This document shows, one piece after another, positions 1 through 6,823 of a stretch of DNA of 9,077 nucleotides (positions within the stretch are counted from its first letter, which is position 1; every line of letters starts with the position of its first letter). Location of the stretch: positions 1 to 9,077 of the forward strand of contig JAHRWC010000133.1 of the NCBI GenBank assembly GCA_019090365.1, given 5' to 3'. The position numbers were made by a program, and so were the translations under genes. The notes under the pieces are model-generated. The model searched no databases. It was not told the DNA's origin and was given only the letters and a program-made list of their open reading frames with translations. The DNA comes from Flavobacteriaceae bacterium (GTDB lineage Bacteria > Bacteroidota > Bacteroidia > Flavobacteriales > Flavobacteriaceae).

Positions 1-665
1 GAATTAGTCATCGATTCATTTAATAATCGTTTGGTAAATCCTAAAGCTTTGGTTGGCATTTTCGCCATTTTCTCAGCGAGTGCTGTTACTTCAGCAGTAA
101 AATCTTCAGCATTAAAAACTTTAAAAATCATTCCTAAATTTTCAGCTTCTTCAGCAGATACTTTATCACCTAACATCATTAAGGCAGATGCTTTTTGAAA
201 CCCAATTAATCTTGGTAAAAAGAATGTTCCGCCACTATCGGGCACTAATCCTATTTTACTAAAAGCCTGAATAAAACTAGCTTTTTCAGAAGCAACAACT
301 ATATCACAAGCCAAAGCTATATTAGCACCAGCTCCAGCGGCCACACCATTCACAGCAGCAATTATAGGTTTTTCAATTCCTCTGATTTTTTCAATAATCG
401 GATTGTAATGTTCATCCAAAATAGCTTTAAACCCTGGGTTTAATTCTGGTGTAGTAACTTCTTTTAAATCTTGACCAGCACAAAATGCTTTCCCATTTCC
501 TGAAATAACAATTGCTCTTACTTCATTATTTTCAGCACAATGATCTAATTCGCTCTGCAAACGCAAAGCCATTTCTCTATTGAAACTATTAAAAACTTCG
601 GGTCTATTTAATGTTAGAAATGCAACATTATTTGAAATGGTAACCTCTATCGATGGTGTACTCAT
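1..665 (-). CDS. paaG: 1,2-epoxyphenylacetyl-CoA isomerase PaaG, C-terminus cut by window edge
   Basis: Crotonase-fold enzyme that converts ring-1,2-epoxyphenylacetyl-CoA to the seven-membered oxepin-CoA in cytosolic phenylacetate degradation. I translated it from the ATG at 665-663; 221 residues are visible and the frame is still open at position 1, so about 40 residues are missing if it has the usual length. Visible motifs are FCAGQDL (61-67), VNGVAAGAGA (105-114) and GLVPDSGGT (139-147). The two glutamates of true enoyl-CoA hydratases are replaced (Asn115 and Phe135 by alignment to GGGCE and QPEI), while Asp143 sits where PaaG has its isomerase aspartate. This favours PaaG over the hydratase PaaF. 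It is the last visible gene of the paa operon, 26 bp after paaD. The alternative is another crotonase paralog, which the operon context makes unlikely. Confidence 0.92.
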   Translation of the reverse strand, partial: MSTPSIEVTISNNVAFLTLNRPEVFNSFNREMALRLQSELDHCAENNEVRAIVISGNGKAFCAGQDLKEVTTPELNPGFKAILDEHYNPIIEKIRGIEKPIIAAVNGVAAGAGANIALACDIVVASEKASFIQAFSKIGLVPDSGGTFFLPRLIGFQKASALMMLGDKVSAEEAENLGMIFKVFNAEDFTAEVTALAEKMAKMPTKALGFTKRLLNESMTN

Positions 666-691
666 ATATTTATATTAAAATTTATTAGGGT

Positions 692-1192
692 CTATTTTAG
701 ACATTTAAAATAATCGAAAGGCTCTTTACAATCTTCACATTTAAATAATGCTTTACAAGCTGTAGAACCAAACTGACTCACTAAAATAGTATTTGTTGAG
801 CTACATTGAGGACATTTTACGATTTTTTTATTCCCAAGAAGTGCTTCTTTATCTGCATGTTCGTTTAAAGGAGAAGCAATTCCATATTCTTCTAAAGCTT
901 TTCTTCCTGAAGGAGTAATCCAATCTGTGGTCCAAGCTGGCGCTAAAATTAATTCTACCTTAGCTTTAATTCCTTCATTTTCAAAAGCAGTGATTATATC
1001 ATCACCAATTACATCCATGGCTGGACATCCAGAATACGTAGGTGTGATTTTTACTTGAACAATATCCTCTATTATTATTGCTTCACGTACCACACCCATA
1101 TCTAAAATTGTAAGTACAGGAATTTCTGGATCTGAAACTGTTTTTAGAATATCAACTAAACTAGATTCAATATGTGCTTTATCTGTTGTCAA
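692..1192 (-). CDS. paaD: PaaD, Fe-S maturation-type accessory protein of the phenylacetyl-CoA epoxidase
   Basis: A 166-residue protein required with PaaABCE in known systems, thought to assist Fe-S or metal centre assembly of the epoxidase rather than catalysis. The N-terminal half is an MIP18/DUF59-type domain with DPEIPV (21-26) and TYSGCPAM (52-59, Cys56). The C-terminal half is a zinc-ribbon-like module with Cys127, Cys130, Cys152 and Cys155, the PaaD signature FGSTACKALFKC (141-152) and a terminal FDYFKC. The start is a TTG at 1192-1190: an in-frame TGA lies a few codons upstream and the next ATG is Met59, inside the domain, so a TTG start is the best choice. It starts 16 bp after the paaC stop and precedes paaG, consistent with one transcript. 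The family call is near certain; only the exact start is open. Confidence 0.93.
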   Translation of the reverse strand: MTTDKAHIESSLVDILKTVSDPEIPVLTILDMGVVREAIIIEDIVQVKITPTYSGCPAMDVIGDDIITAFENEGIKAKVELILAPAWTTDWITPSGRKALEEYGIASPLNEHADKEALLGNKKIVKCPQCSSTNTILVSQFGSTACKALFKCEDCKEPFDYFKCLK

Positions 1193-1208
1193 TTTATTTC
1201 TGAATAAA

Positions 1209-1964
1209 TTACCATTTCATTTTAGGATAGGTACGTTGCATGTATTGTAGGTCTGCTAAAATATAACCCATATGTTCACTATGAATTCCTATTTTACCTC
1301 CTTTTTTAAAATATTTATTATCTGGAATTTCTAATGTTGATTCTTTTAATACTTCTGAAACTTTTGAGTAATATTCGGCTTTCAATTCAGAAACATCGAC
1401 TCCAATACCAATATTTACAATATGTGAATCATCTTCAGTTACTTCAAACAATTCATCTGTATATGCCCAAAGATCATTAATAGCTGTCTGAATTTTATTA
1501 TGACTTTCCGAAGTACCATCACCTAATCTTTTAATCCAATCTGAAGAAAAACGTTGGTGATAACTTACTTCTTTAATACTTTTCTTAGCAATTGCAGCTA
1601 AATTTTCATCGGTACTCGCTTGTAATTTTTCCAATAATAAATAATGAAATACATCAAAATAAAATTGACGCGCAATCACATAACCAAAGTGTTGATTAGG
1701 TTGTTCAACTAGTAGTACATTTAAATATTGTCTTTCTGTTCTTAGAAAAGCAATATCATCTTCTGTTGAATCATCACCGCTAATTTTTGCAACATATTGG
1801 TAATAATTACGGGTTTGTCCCAATAAATCTAAAGACATATTTGTTAATGCAATATCTGTTTCTAACGTAGGACCATGCCCGCATAATTCACCTAAACGCT
1901 GTCCTAAAATAAGTGCATTATCTGCAATACCTAAAATATATTTTACTAAATGACTGTCTTTCAT
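1209..1964 (-). CDS. paaC: Phenylacetyl-CoA epoxidase structural subunit PaaC
   Basis: A 251-residue ferritin-like helical protein, close to the usual PaaC length. In the studied complex PaaC pairs with PaaA to hold the catalytic core and has no working diiron centre itself. Recognisable stretches are ILGIADNALILGQRLGELCGHGP (about 10-32), the TNMSLDLLGQTRNYY block (about 42-56), EVSYHQRF with His136 (132-139) followed by WIKRLGDGTSESH, and the C-terminal HSEHMGYILADLQYMQRTYP. The ATG at 1964-1962 begins one base after the paaB TAA, so translational coupling with paaB is likely. There is no sign of damage or unusual composition. The second-position helices resemble PaaA distantly, as known for this family; gene order and the LGQTRNYY block separate the two. 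Confidence 0.95.
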   Translation of the reverse strand: MKDSHLVKYILGIADNALILGQRLGELCGHGPTLETDIALTNMSLDLLGQTRNYYQYVAKISGDDSTEDDIAFLRTERQYLNVLLVEQPNQHFGYVIARQFYFDVFHYLLLEKLQASTDENLAAIAKKSIKEVSYHQRFSSDWIKRLGDGTSESHNKIQTAINDLWAYTDELFEVTEDDSHIVNIGIGVDVSELKAEYYSKVSEVLKESTLEIPDNKYFKKGGKIGIHSEHMGYILADLQYMQRTYPKMKW

Positions 1965-1965
1965 T

Positions 1966-2250
1966 TTACATATGTTTTAATTCATCCGGTAATTCATAAA
2001 ATGTTGGATGACGGTATATTTTATCTTGAGCTGGCTCAAATAATTCACCATTCTCTTGAGGGTTTGAAGCGGTAATATATTTACTTTCTACTACCCAAAT
2101 ACTTACACCTTCATTTCTACGAGTATACACATCTCTTGCATTTTCAAGAGCCATTTCTGCATCTGTTGCATGAAGAGATCCAAAATGACGATGTTCTAAA
2201 CCGTTTTTACTTCTAACAAATATTTCCCAAAGGGGCCAATTTTTTTTCAT
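1966..2250 (-). CDS. paaB: Phenylacetyl-CoA epoxidase small subunit PaaB
   Basis: A 94-residue subunit of the PaaABCE monooxygenase; it is thought to bridge the PaaAC core into larger assemblies. The protein begins MKKNWPLWEIFVRSKNGLEH, the standard PaaB opening, and continues with HRHFGSLHATDAEMALENARDVYTRR and the SIWVVES stretch typical of the family. An open frame extends 23 codons further upstream to 2319, but that part is Lys-rich, overlaps the 3' end of paaA in another frame and does not look like PaaB, so I set the start at the ATG 2250-2248. This leaves a 10-bp gap after the paaA stop and a 1-bp gap before paaC. No active-site residues are expected in this subunit. Confidence 0.95.
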   Translation of the reverse strand: MKKNWPLWEIFVRSKNGLEHRHFGSLHATDAEMALENARDVYTRRNEGVSIWVVESKYITASNPQENGELFEPAQDKIYRHPTFYELPDELKHM

Positions 2251-2260
2251 ATCAGTAGTT

Positions 2261-3217
2261 TTAACTTGCTTTCGCAACGTTCTTTTTATCTTTTTTATCT
2301 GCATAAGCCATTGCTGCATCTCTCACCCATTCTCCTTCTTCCCAAGCACTTACTCTTGCAGTCATTCTTTCTTTATTACAGGGTCCATGACCTTTAACAA
2401 CTTGCCAAAATTCATCCCAATCAATTTCACCAAAATCGTATTGTCCTTTCTCTTCGTTCCATTTTAAATCTGGATCTGGAACAGTGATTCCTAAAACTTC
2501 AGCTTGTGGAACCGTTTGGTCAATAAACTGTTGTCTTAATTCATCATTTGTTTTTCTTTTCAACTTCCATTTCATAGACTGCTCGGTATGTACAGACTTA
2601 TCATCTGTTGGACCTAACATCATTAAACTTGGCCACCACCAACGATTTAAAGCATCTTGTGCCATTTCTTTTTGTTCTGGAGAACCTTGACAAAGCTTTA
2701 ACATGATTTCAAAACCTTGTCTTTGATGAAAACTTTCTTCCTTACACACTCTCACCATTGCTCTTGCATAAGGCCCATAAGATGTATTACATAAAGGAAC
2801 TTGATTAATGATTGCTGCTCCATCTACTAACCAACCAATAGCGCCCATATCTGCCCAAGTGACAGTTGGATAATTGAAAATTGATGAATATTTTGCTTTT
2901 CCAGAATGTAACTGTTCGAATAACTCATCTCTTGAAATCCCTAAAGTTTCACAGGCTGAATATAAATATAAACCATGACCTCCTTCATCTTGCACCTTTG
3001 CTAATAAAGCTACTTTACGTCGTAATGATGGAGCTCTTGTTATCCAATTCCCTTCAGGTAGCATCCCAATAATTTCAGAATGGGCGTGTTGAGACATCTG
3101 ACGAATATGTGTCTTTCTGTACTTCTCAGGCATCCAATCTTTAGGCTCTATTTTTTCATCACGAGCAATTCGAGATTCAAATATTTCTTCTAAGTTTTTA
3201 ATTTCTGCTTCACTCAT
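2261..3217 (-). CDS. paaA: Phenylacetyl-CoA epoxidase catalytic subunit PaaA
   Basis: The diiron oxygenase subunit that inserts one oxygen atom of O2 into the aromatic ring of phenylacetyl-CoA. The 318-residue length fits the family. The four-helix diiron motifs are visible: Glu48 in [13 protein letters not shown], the DEGGH motif at 77-81 (Glu78, His81), and EESFH at 160-164 (Glu161, His164), with Asp132 in WLVDGAA as a candidate further acidic ligand in the third helix. The central [21 protein letters not shown] stretch and the C-terminal [21 protein letters not shown] are characteristic of PaaA. It starts at the ATG 3217-3215, 20 bp after the paaE stop, and is followed by paaB at 10 bp. 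It is the most strongly recognisable gene in the window and appears intact. Confidence 0.97.
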   Translation of the reverse strand: MSEAEIKNLEEIFESRIARDEKIEPKDWMPEKYRKTHIRQMSQHAHSEIIGMLPEGNWITRAPSLRRKVALLAKVQDEGGHGLYLYSACETLGISRDELFEQLHSGKAKYSSIFNYPTVTWADMGAIGWLVDGAAIINQVPLCNTSYGPYARAMVRVCKEESFHQRQGFEIMLKLCQGSPEQKEMAQDALNRWWWPSLMMLGPTDDKSVHTEQSMKWKLKRKTNDELRQQFIDQTVPQAEVLGITVPDPDLKWNEEKGQYDFGEIDWDEFWQVVKGHGPCNKERMTARVSAWEEGEWVRDAAMAYADKKDKKNVAKAS

Positions 3218-3237
3218 CGTACAAATATTATTTTCTA

Positions 3238-4311
3238 TTAAACATCAAAATCAACTTTCAAATTGTCTGAGGTTGGAACCGATTGACAACTTAAAACAAA
3301 ATTTTGAGCTACTTCTTTTTCTTCTAATGCGTAATTAACTTTCATTTCAACTGAACCTTCAACTACTTGACATTTACAAGTACTACAAACTCCTCCTTTA
3401 CATGCAAAAGGTAAATCAGCACCAGCTCCTAACGCAGCATCTAATATGTTATCATACTCTTTAGTCATGGTAAACTGAAATTCTTTTCCACCATCAACTA
3501 TAGTTACTTCAATTCCTTCTACATTTTGCTGTGCTAATCGTTCTGCTCTTTGCTTGTCTTCCTCAGAAAGCCCAGAGACAAATAATTCGTAATGAATCAA
3601 TTCTTTAGACAAACCTTTATTTTCCAAATTAGAGCTTACAAAATTCACCATGTCTTCTGGTCCACATAAAAATACTTCGTTCGTATCTGGAATATCTATA
3701 AAAGTTTTTGTTAGAACAGCCATTTTTTCTTCATCAAAACGCCCATTAAATAATTCGATATCCCTCTTTTCTTTGGTTAAGAAATAATAGATTTCTAATC
3801 TCCCAAAGTAAGTGTTTCGCAATTGCTCTAACTCTTCCTTAAATATAATCGATTTTGCAGTTCTATTCACATAGAATAATTTACAAGTCGAATTAGGTTC
3901 GTTTGCTAGGTGGGTTTTTATCATTGACATGATTGGAGTAATTCCACTTCCTGCTGAGAAAAAAAGATAATTCTTTTCATTGCTTTCATTTGATGCAACT
4001 CCAAAAGTTCCACTAGGTGGCATTACTTCTATTTCATCTCCTGTTTTTAAATTTTCATTTACAAATGTTGAAAATTTTCCTTCTGGAATTTGTTTTATAG
4101 CTACTTCCCATTTCCCTTCTAAAGGACTTGAACACAAACTATAAGATCTTCGTACATCTTCCCCATTTATATCAGCTTTTAGCGTAAGATGCTGTCCCTG
4201 AGAAAACTTAAACTCCTCACGAAGATTTTCTGGAACTTCAAAAGAAACAACTGAGCAATCTGTCGTTTCCTTGTAAATATTTTCAACTTTTAATTTATGA
4301 AATTTAGCCAC
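3238..4311 (-). CDS. paaE: Phenylacetyl-CoA epoxidase reductase subunit PaaE
   Basis: NAD(P)H-dependent flavin and 2Fe-2S reductase that feeds electrons to the PaaA diiron centre. The 357 residues hold three domains in the usual order: an FAD-binding barrel with RRSYSLCSS (54-62), an NAD(P)-binding domain with AGSGITPIM (120-128) and CGPEDMV (around residue 218), and a plant-type ferredoxin domain with Cys304, Cys309, Cys312 and Cys342 (C-x4-C-x2-C-x29-C). The start is a GTG at 4311-4309; a stop codon lies two codons upstream in frame, so no earlier start exists. The gene opens the catabolic part of the operon, directly behind a palindrome and promoter in the 67-bp gap after the TetR-type gene. 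Leading with paaE differs from the E. coli paaABCDE order. Confidence 0.95.
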   Translation of the reverse strand: MAKFHKLKVENIYKETTDCSVVSFEVPENLREEFKFSQGQHLTLKADINGEDVRRSYSLCSSPLEGKWEVAIKQIPEGKFSTFVNENLKTGDEIEVMPPSGTFGVASNESNEKNYLFFSAGSGITPIMSMIKTHLANEPNSTCKLFYVNRTAKSIIFKEELEQLRNTYFGRLEIYYFLTKEKRDIELFNGRFDEEKMAVLTKTFIDIPDTNEVFLCGPEDMVNFVSSNLENKGLSKELIHYELFVSGLSEEDKQRAERLAQQNVEGIEVTIVDGGKEFQFTMTKEYDNILDAALGAGADLPFACKGGVCSTCKCQVVEGSVEMKVNYALEEKEVAQNFVLSCQSVPTSDNLKVDFDV

Positions 4312-4334
4312 GTGTTATTTTTTACTTTATTACA

Positions 4335-4365
4335 CAAAACTAACACTTGTTAGTTTAATATACAA
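4335..4365 (-). promoter_or_regulatory. Bacteroidota-type promoter for the paa genes
   Basis: Read on the minus strand, a TTG (4365-4363) is followed after 20 bases by TAGTTTTG (4342-4335), an exact fit to the Bacteroidota -33/-7 pattern TTG-N(about 19-21)-TAnnTTTG. Transcription would begin near 4328, leaving a leader of roughly 15-20 bases before the paaE GTG. The -7 element overlaps one arm of the palindrome at 4337-4356 and the palindrome fills much of the spacer, so a bound repressor would block the promoter. The match is seen; use of the promoter is inferred. Confidence 0.6.
4337..4356. promoter_or_regulatory. Palindromic operator candidate for the adjacent TetR-family regulator
   Basis: Perfect inverted repeat with 9-bp arms, AAACTAACA (4337-4345) and TGTTAGTTT (4348-4356), around a 2-bp centre. 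Its size and symmetry suit a TetR dimer. It lies 22 bp beyond the stop of the tetR-type gene, 26 bp before paaE, and within the predicted paaE promoter. A second, weaker inverted repeat shares it: ACTTGT (4345-4350) and ACAAGT (4362-4367), which reaches the -33 element. Repression relieved by an aromatic acyl-CoA, as for known PaaR proteins, is the natural inference. Confidence 0.7.
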
Positions 4366-4378
4366 GTTAATTATTGGT

Positions 4379-4948
4379 TCATATTATTCCCTTTAAAAGC
4401 ACAGCTACCATGTCCTTTTTCAATACATTAACATCTAATTTACCACGCTTTTGGTACCATAAATATAAGGTTCGAAGAGTTGATAATATTGAAAACAAGA
4501 TCACTTCAGGATGGTAGTTTTTAATTTCCTTATTCGCTATTCCTGCTTTTATTATGCTTCTAAAATTTTCTTCATAATCATCTCTCATTTCAATAAAGCT
4601 TTTTAAATCTTCGCCTTCTAAATGCATCCAATCATTATTTAAAGCAGCCAAGGCTTCAGATTGAGTGACCGTAATATCAATATGCATTTCGATAAGCTGC
4701 TCAATTTTCTGAGTTGGTGATAATTCAGAAGAAGCAATTTTATTCATCCCCAAGGTGAATTCTTTTGCTAAATCTAACACTAGAATTGAAAGAATTTCTT
4801 GTTTACCTTCAATATGATTATATAGACTTGCTGCTTTAATTCCTAATTCTAATGCAATATCGCGCATGGACACAGCATTATATCCTTTGTCTTTAAAAAG
4901 CTGAGAAGCTACTTTTATTATTTCCCTTTTTCTAACACTAACCTTCAT
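4379..4948 (-). CDS. TetR/AcrR-family regulator, probable PaaR-type repressor of the paa operon
   Basis: A 189-residue one-component regulator. The N-terminal TetR DNA-binding domain spans about residues 5-52, with the helix-turn-helix in VSMRDIALELGIKAASLYNHIEGKQEIL. The remaining helical part, including the stretch ALAALNNDWMHLEGEDLKSF, would form the ligand pocket and dimer interface; no metal-binding or extra domain is visible. The ATG at 4948-4946 is the natural start and gives a normal-length protein. The gene is first in the minus-strand series, 67 bp ahead of paaE, and divergent from the phenylalanine hydroxylase gene. TetR-type PaaR proteins of some other bacteria respond to phenylacetyl-CoA; the same ligand is inferred here from context only. 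Because the palindrome lies downstream of this gene, autoregulation is not obvious. I leave the symbol empty because orthology to a studied PaaR cannot be shown. Confidence 0.92.
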   Translation of the reverse strand: MKVSVRKREIIKVASQLFKDKGYNAVSMRDIALELGIKAASLYNHIEGKQEILSILVLDLAKEFTLGMNKIASSELSPTQKIEQLIEMHIDITVTQSEALAALNNDWMHLEGEDLKSFIEMRDDYEENFRSIIKAGIANKEIKNYHPEVILFSILSTLRTLYLWYQKRGKLDVNVLKKDMVAVLLKGII

Positions 4949-5031
4949 TGCTTTGCAAGATAAGAATTCCTTGTTTTTCTTTTGAATAGAATCAAGGATA
5001 AATAAGTGGAATATTCTATTTTTGAAGTCTT
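4949..5031. promoter_or_regulatory. Divergent intergenic region between the tetR-type gene and the phenylalanine hydroxylase gene
   Basis: This 83-bp AT-rich gap must hold both divergent promoters unless transcription enters from elsewhere. On the plus strand TATTTTTG (5017-5024) fits the -7 consensus TAnnTTTG, but no TTG lies at the right distance upstream and only 7 bases separate it from the ATG at 5032, so it is a weak candidate that would give a nearly leaderless message. An inverted repeat AATAGAAT (4985-4992) / ATTCTATT (5013-5020) overlaps that box. On the minus strand TATCCTTG (5001-4994) is one mismatch from consensus. The operator-like palindrome before paaE is not repeated here. 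Confidence 0.3.
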
Positions 5032-6783
5032 ATGGAAAACAAGATTGAAACAAATCCTTTGATTGATAAACTGCCTCCTCATTTGAAGCAGTATATGAAG
5101 CCACAAAGTTACGATCAATACACACCTATTAATCAGGCGGTATGGCGTTATGTGATGCGCAAAAATGTGGATTATCTTAGCCAGGTAGCTCATCGAAGTT
5201 ATGTAGAAGGGCTTGAAAAAACAGGTATTTCCATTGATGAAATTCCTTCCATGTATGGAATGAATCGAATCTTAAAAGAAATTGGATGGGCGGCTGTTGC
5301 AGTAGATGGCTTTATTCCTCCCAATGCTTTTATGGAATTTCAAGCGTATAAAGTATTGGTCATCGCGAGTGATATTCGACAATTAGAGAATATTGAATAC
5401 ACTCCTGCTCCTGATATTATTCATGAAGGTGCTGGTCATGCTCCAATAATTTCGAGTCCAGATTATGCAGAATATTTACGCCGTTTTGGTGAGATAGGAT
5501 CGAAAGCAATATCAAGTGCACATGATATCGAATTATATGAAGCTGTACGTGAATTATCTATTCTGAAAGAAGCAGAAGGTATTTCCGAAGAAAAAATAAA
5601 TGAAGCTGAACAACGAGTTGAAAACCTTCAAAACAAAGAAGTAGAAGATTCTGAAATCTCACTTATTAGAAATTTACATTGGTGGACTGTTGAATACGGT
5701 TTGGTTGGAACTCTTGAAGACCCTAAAATTTATGGCGCTGGTTTACTATCCTCTATTGGTGAAAGTGAATGGTGCATGAAAGATGAAGTTAAAAAACTTC
5801 CTTATTCTGTCGAAGCAGCATATAAAAGTTTTGATATCACAAAACCACAACCTCAATTATTTGTGACTCCAGACTTTGCTTATCTACAAGAAGTATTAGA
5901 AGAATTTGCAAATACAATGGCAGTTAGAAAAGGAGGCTGGAGAGGATTAAATAAATTGATTGAATCGAAGCAATTAGGAACCATTGAACTTAGTACAGGG
6001 CTTCAAATTTCAGGTGTTTTTAATCGAATGATAAAAAATGAAGATAATGAAGTGGTGTATTTTCAAACAGAAGGGAAAACTGCTTTATCATTTAGAGAAA
6101 AAGAAGTAATTGGTCATGGAGTTGCAACACATGCCAACGGTTTTTGTTCACCTTTAGGAAAATTAAAAGGAATCAATTTAGCAATTGAAAATATGGGTCC
6201 TCGCGATTTACAAGCTTATAATTTTTATGACGGAGAACCTATTTCTTTTGAATTTGAAAGTGGAATTACAGTAAAAGGTTTAAACGTTACTGGAATTAGA
6301 AACATCAAAGGAGAATTAATGTTGATTCAGTTTGTAGATTGTAATGTCCTTTACAAAGACGAAGTGCTTTTTACTCCAGAAATGGGCGCTTTCGATATGG
6401 CAGTAGGAAAAGAAATAGTTTCAGCTTTTGCAGGAGCTGCAGATGATGATTCATTTGAAATTGAAAACCTTATAAGTACTACTAAAACAATTCAAGTTGA
6501 GCCTTCAGTTGAAGAAAAAGAGTTGAATAAATTATATCTTTCAGTTAGAAATATAAGAGAAGAAAATAGTATTACTTCCGAAGAAAATGAATTAAAAAAT
6601 ATATTTAATTCAATAAAAGAGAACCATCAAAATGATTGGCTTTTACCTCTAGAAATTTATGAATTGATTTCTGAAATTAAATCAAATTTATCTGAAGAAA
6701 TATTGAATCATCTCACTAAAATTAAAATGAACAAACCAAAAGTAGCTCAGTTGATTGATAATGGACTTTCACTTATCAAATAA
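5032..6783 (+). CDS. Phenylalanine 4-hydroxylase (aromatic amino acid hydroxylase), long form
   Basis: Non-heme iron, tetrahydropterin-dependent enzyme that converts phenylalanine to tyrosine in the cytosol. The catalytic domain covers about residues 25-320. The iron ligands are visible: His131 and His136 in PDIIHEGAGHAPI, and Glu221 in HWWTVEYGLVG. Other family blocks are FIPPNAFMEFQAYKVL (94-109) and YGAGLLSSIGESEWC. Between His136 and Glu221 lie 85 positions, about 45 more than in human PAH (His290 to Glu330); the extra part (about 166-212) is charged and helical. After the catalytic domain comes about 260 residues: a beta-rich part (about 320-480) and a Glu/Lys/Asn-rich helical tail (about 485-583). 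Standard bacterial PhhA is about 270 residues, so this is the double-length form. No pterin carbinolamine dehydratase gene is in the window. Tyrosine or tryptophan as substrate cannot be excluded. Confidence 0.88.
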   Translation: MENKIETNPLIDKLPPHLKQYMKPQSYDQYTPINQAVWRYVMRKNVDYLSQVAHRSYVEGLEKTGISIDEIPSMYGMNRILKEIGWAAVAVDGFIPPNAFMEFQAYKVLVIASDIRQLENIEYTPAPDIIHEGAGHAPIISSPDYAEYLRRFGEIGSKAISSAHDIELYEAVRELSILKEAEGISEEKINEAEQRVENLQNKEVEDSEISLIRNLHWWTVEYGLVGTLEDPKIYGAGLLSSIGESEWCMKDEVKKLPYSVEAAYKSFDITKPQPQLFVTPDFAYLQEVLEEFANTMAVRKGGWRGLNKLIESKQLGTIELSTGLQISGVFNRMIKNEDNEVVYFQTEGKTALSFREKEVIGHGVATHANGFCSPLGKLKGINLAIENMGPRDLQAYNFYDGEPISFEFESGITVKGLNVTGIRNIKGELMLIQFVDCNVLYKDEVLFTPEMGAFDMAVGKEIVSAFAGAADDDSFEIENLISTTKTIQVEPSVEEKELNKLYLSVRNIREENSITSEENELKNIFNSIKENHQNDWLLPLEIYELISEIKSNLSEEILNHLTKIKMNKPKVAQLIDNGLSLIK

Positions 6784-6823
6784 ATAAGAAATTAAGTTAT
6801 CTTGGTCAAAATTTACCTTACAA

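Noticed and set aside
2251..2319. A 23-codon N-terminal extension of PaaB
   Set aside because: It overlaps the 3' end of paaA in another frame, is a low-complexity Lys-rich stretch, and the family begins at the MKKNWPLWEIF start.
2484..3072. Two plus-strand open frames (2484-2690 and 2881-3072) opposite paaA
   Set aside because: Both lie wholly within the highly conserved paaA gene and have no recognisable protein features; they are antisense shadows.
4931..4945. Repeated CTAAC units resembling half of the paa operator
   Set aside because: They lie inside the tetR coding start, are direct and not inverted, and encode the normal basic N-terminus of the regulator.
4967..4998. TCCTTG/CAAGGA inverted repeat as a terminator or hairpin
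   Set aside because: Only 6-bp arms with a 19-base spacer and no T-tract in a sensible position; it lies between divergent starts where no terminator is needed.
4945..5193. Minus-strand open frame across the divergent gap and the start of the hydroxylase gene
   Set aside because: It overlaps both real genes' starts and resembles no protein; hydroxylase coding on the other strand explains it.
6784..6823. A possible promoter (TATCTTGG) before the SDR gene
   Set aside because: One mismatch to the -7 consensus and no suitable -33 element; read-through from the hydroxylase gene is simpler.
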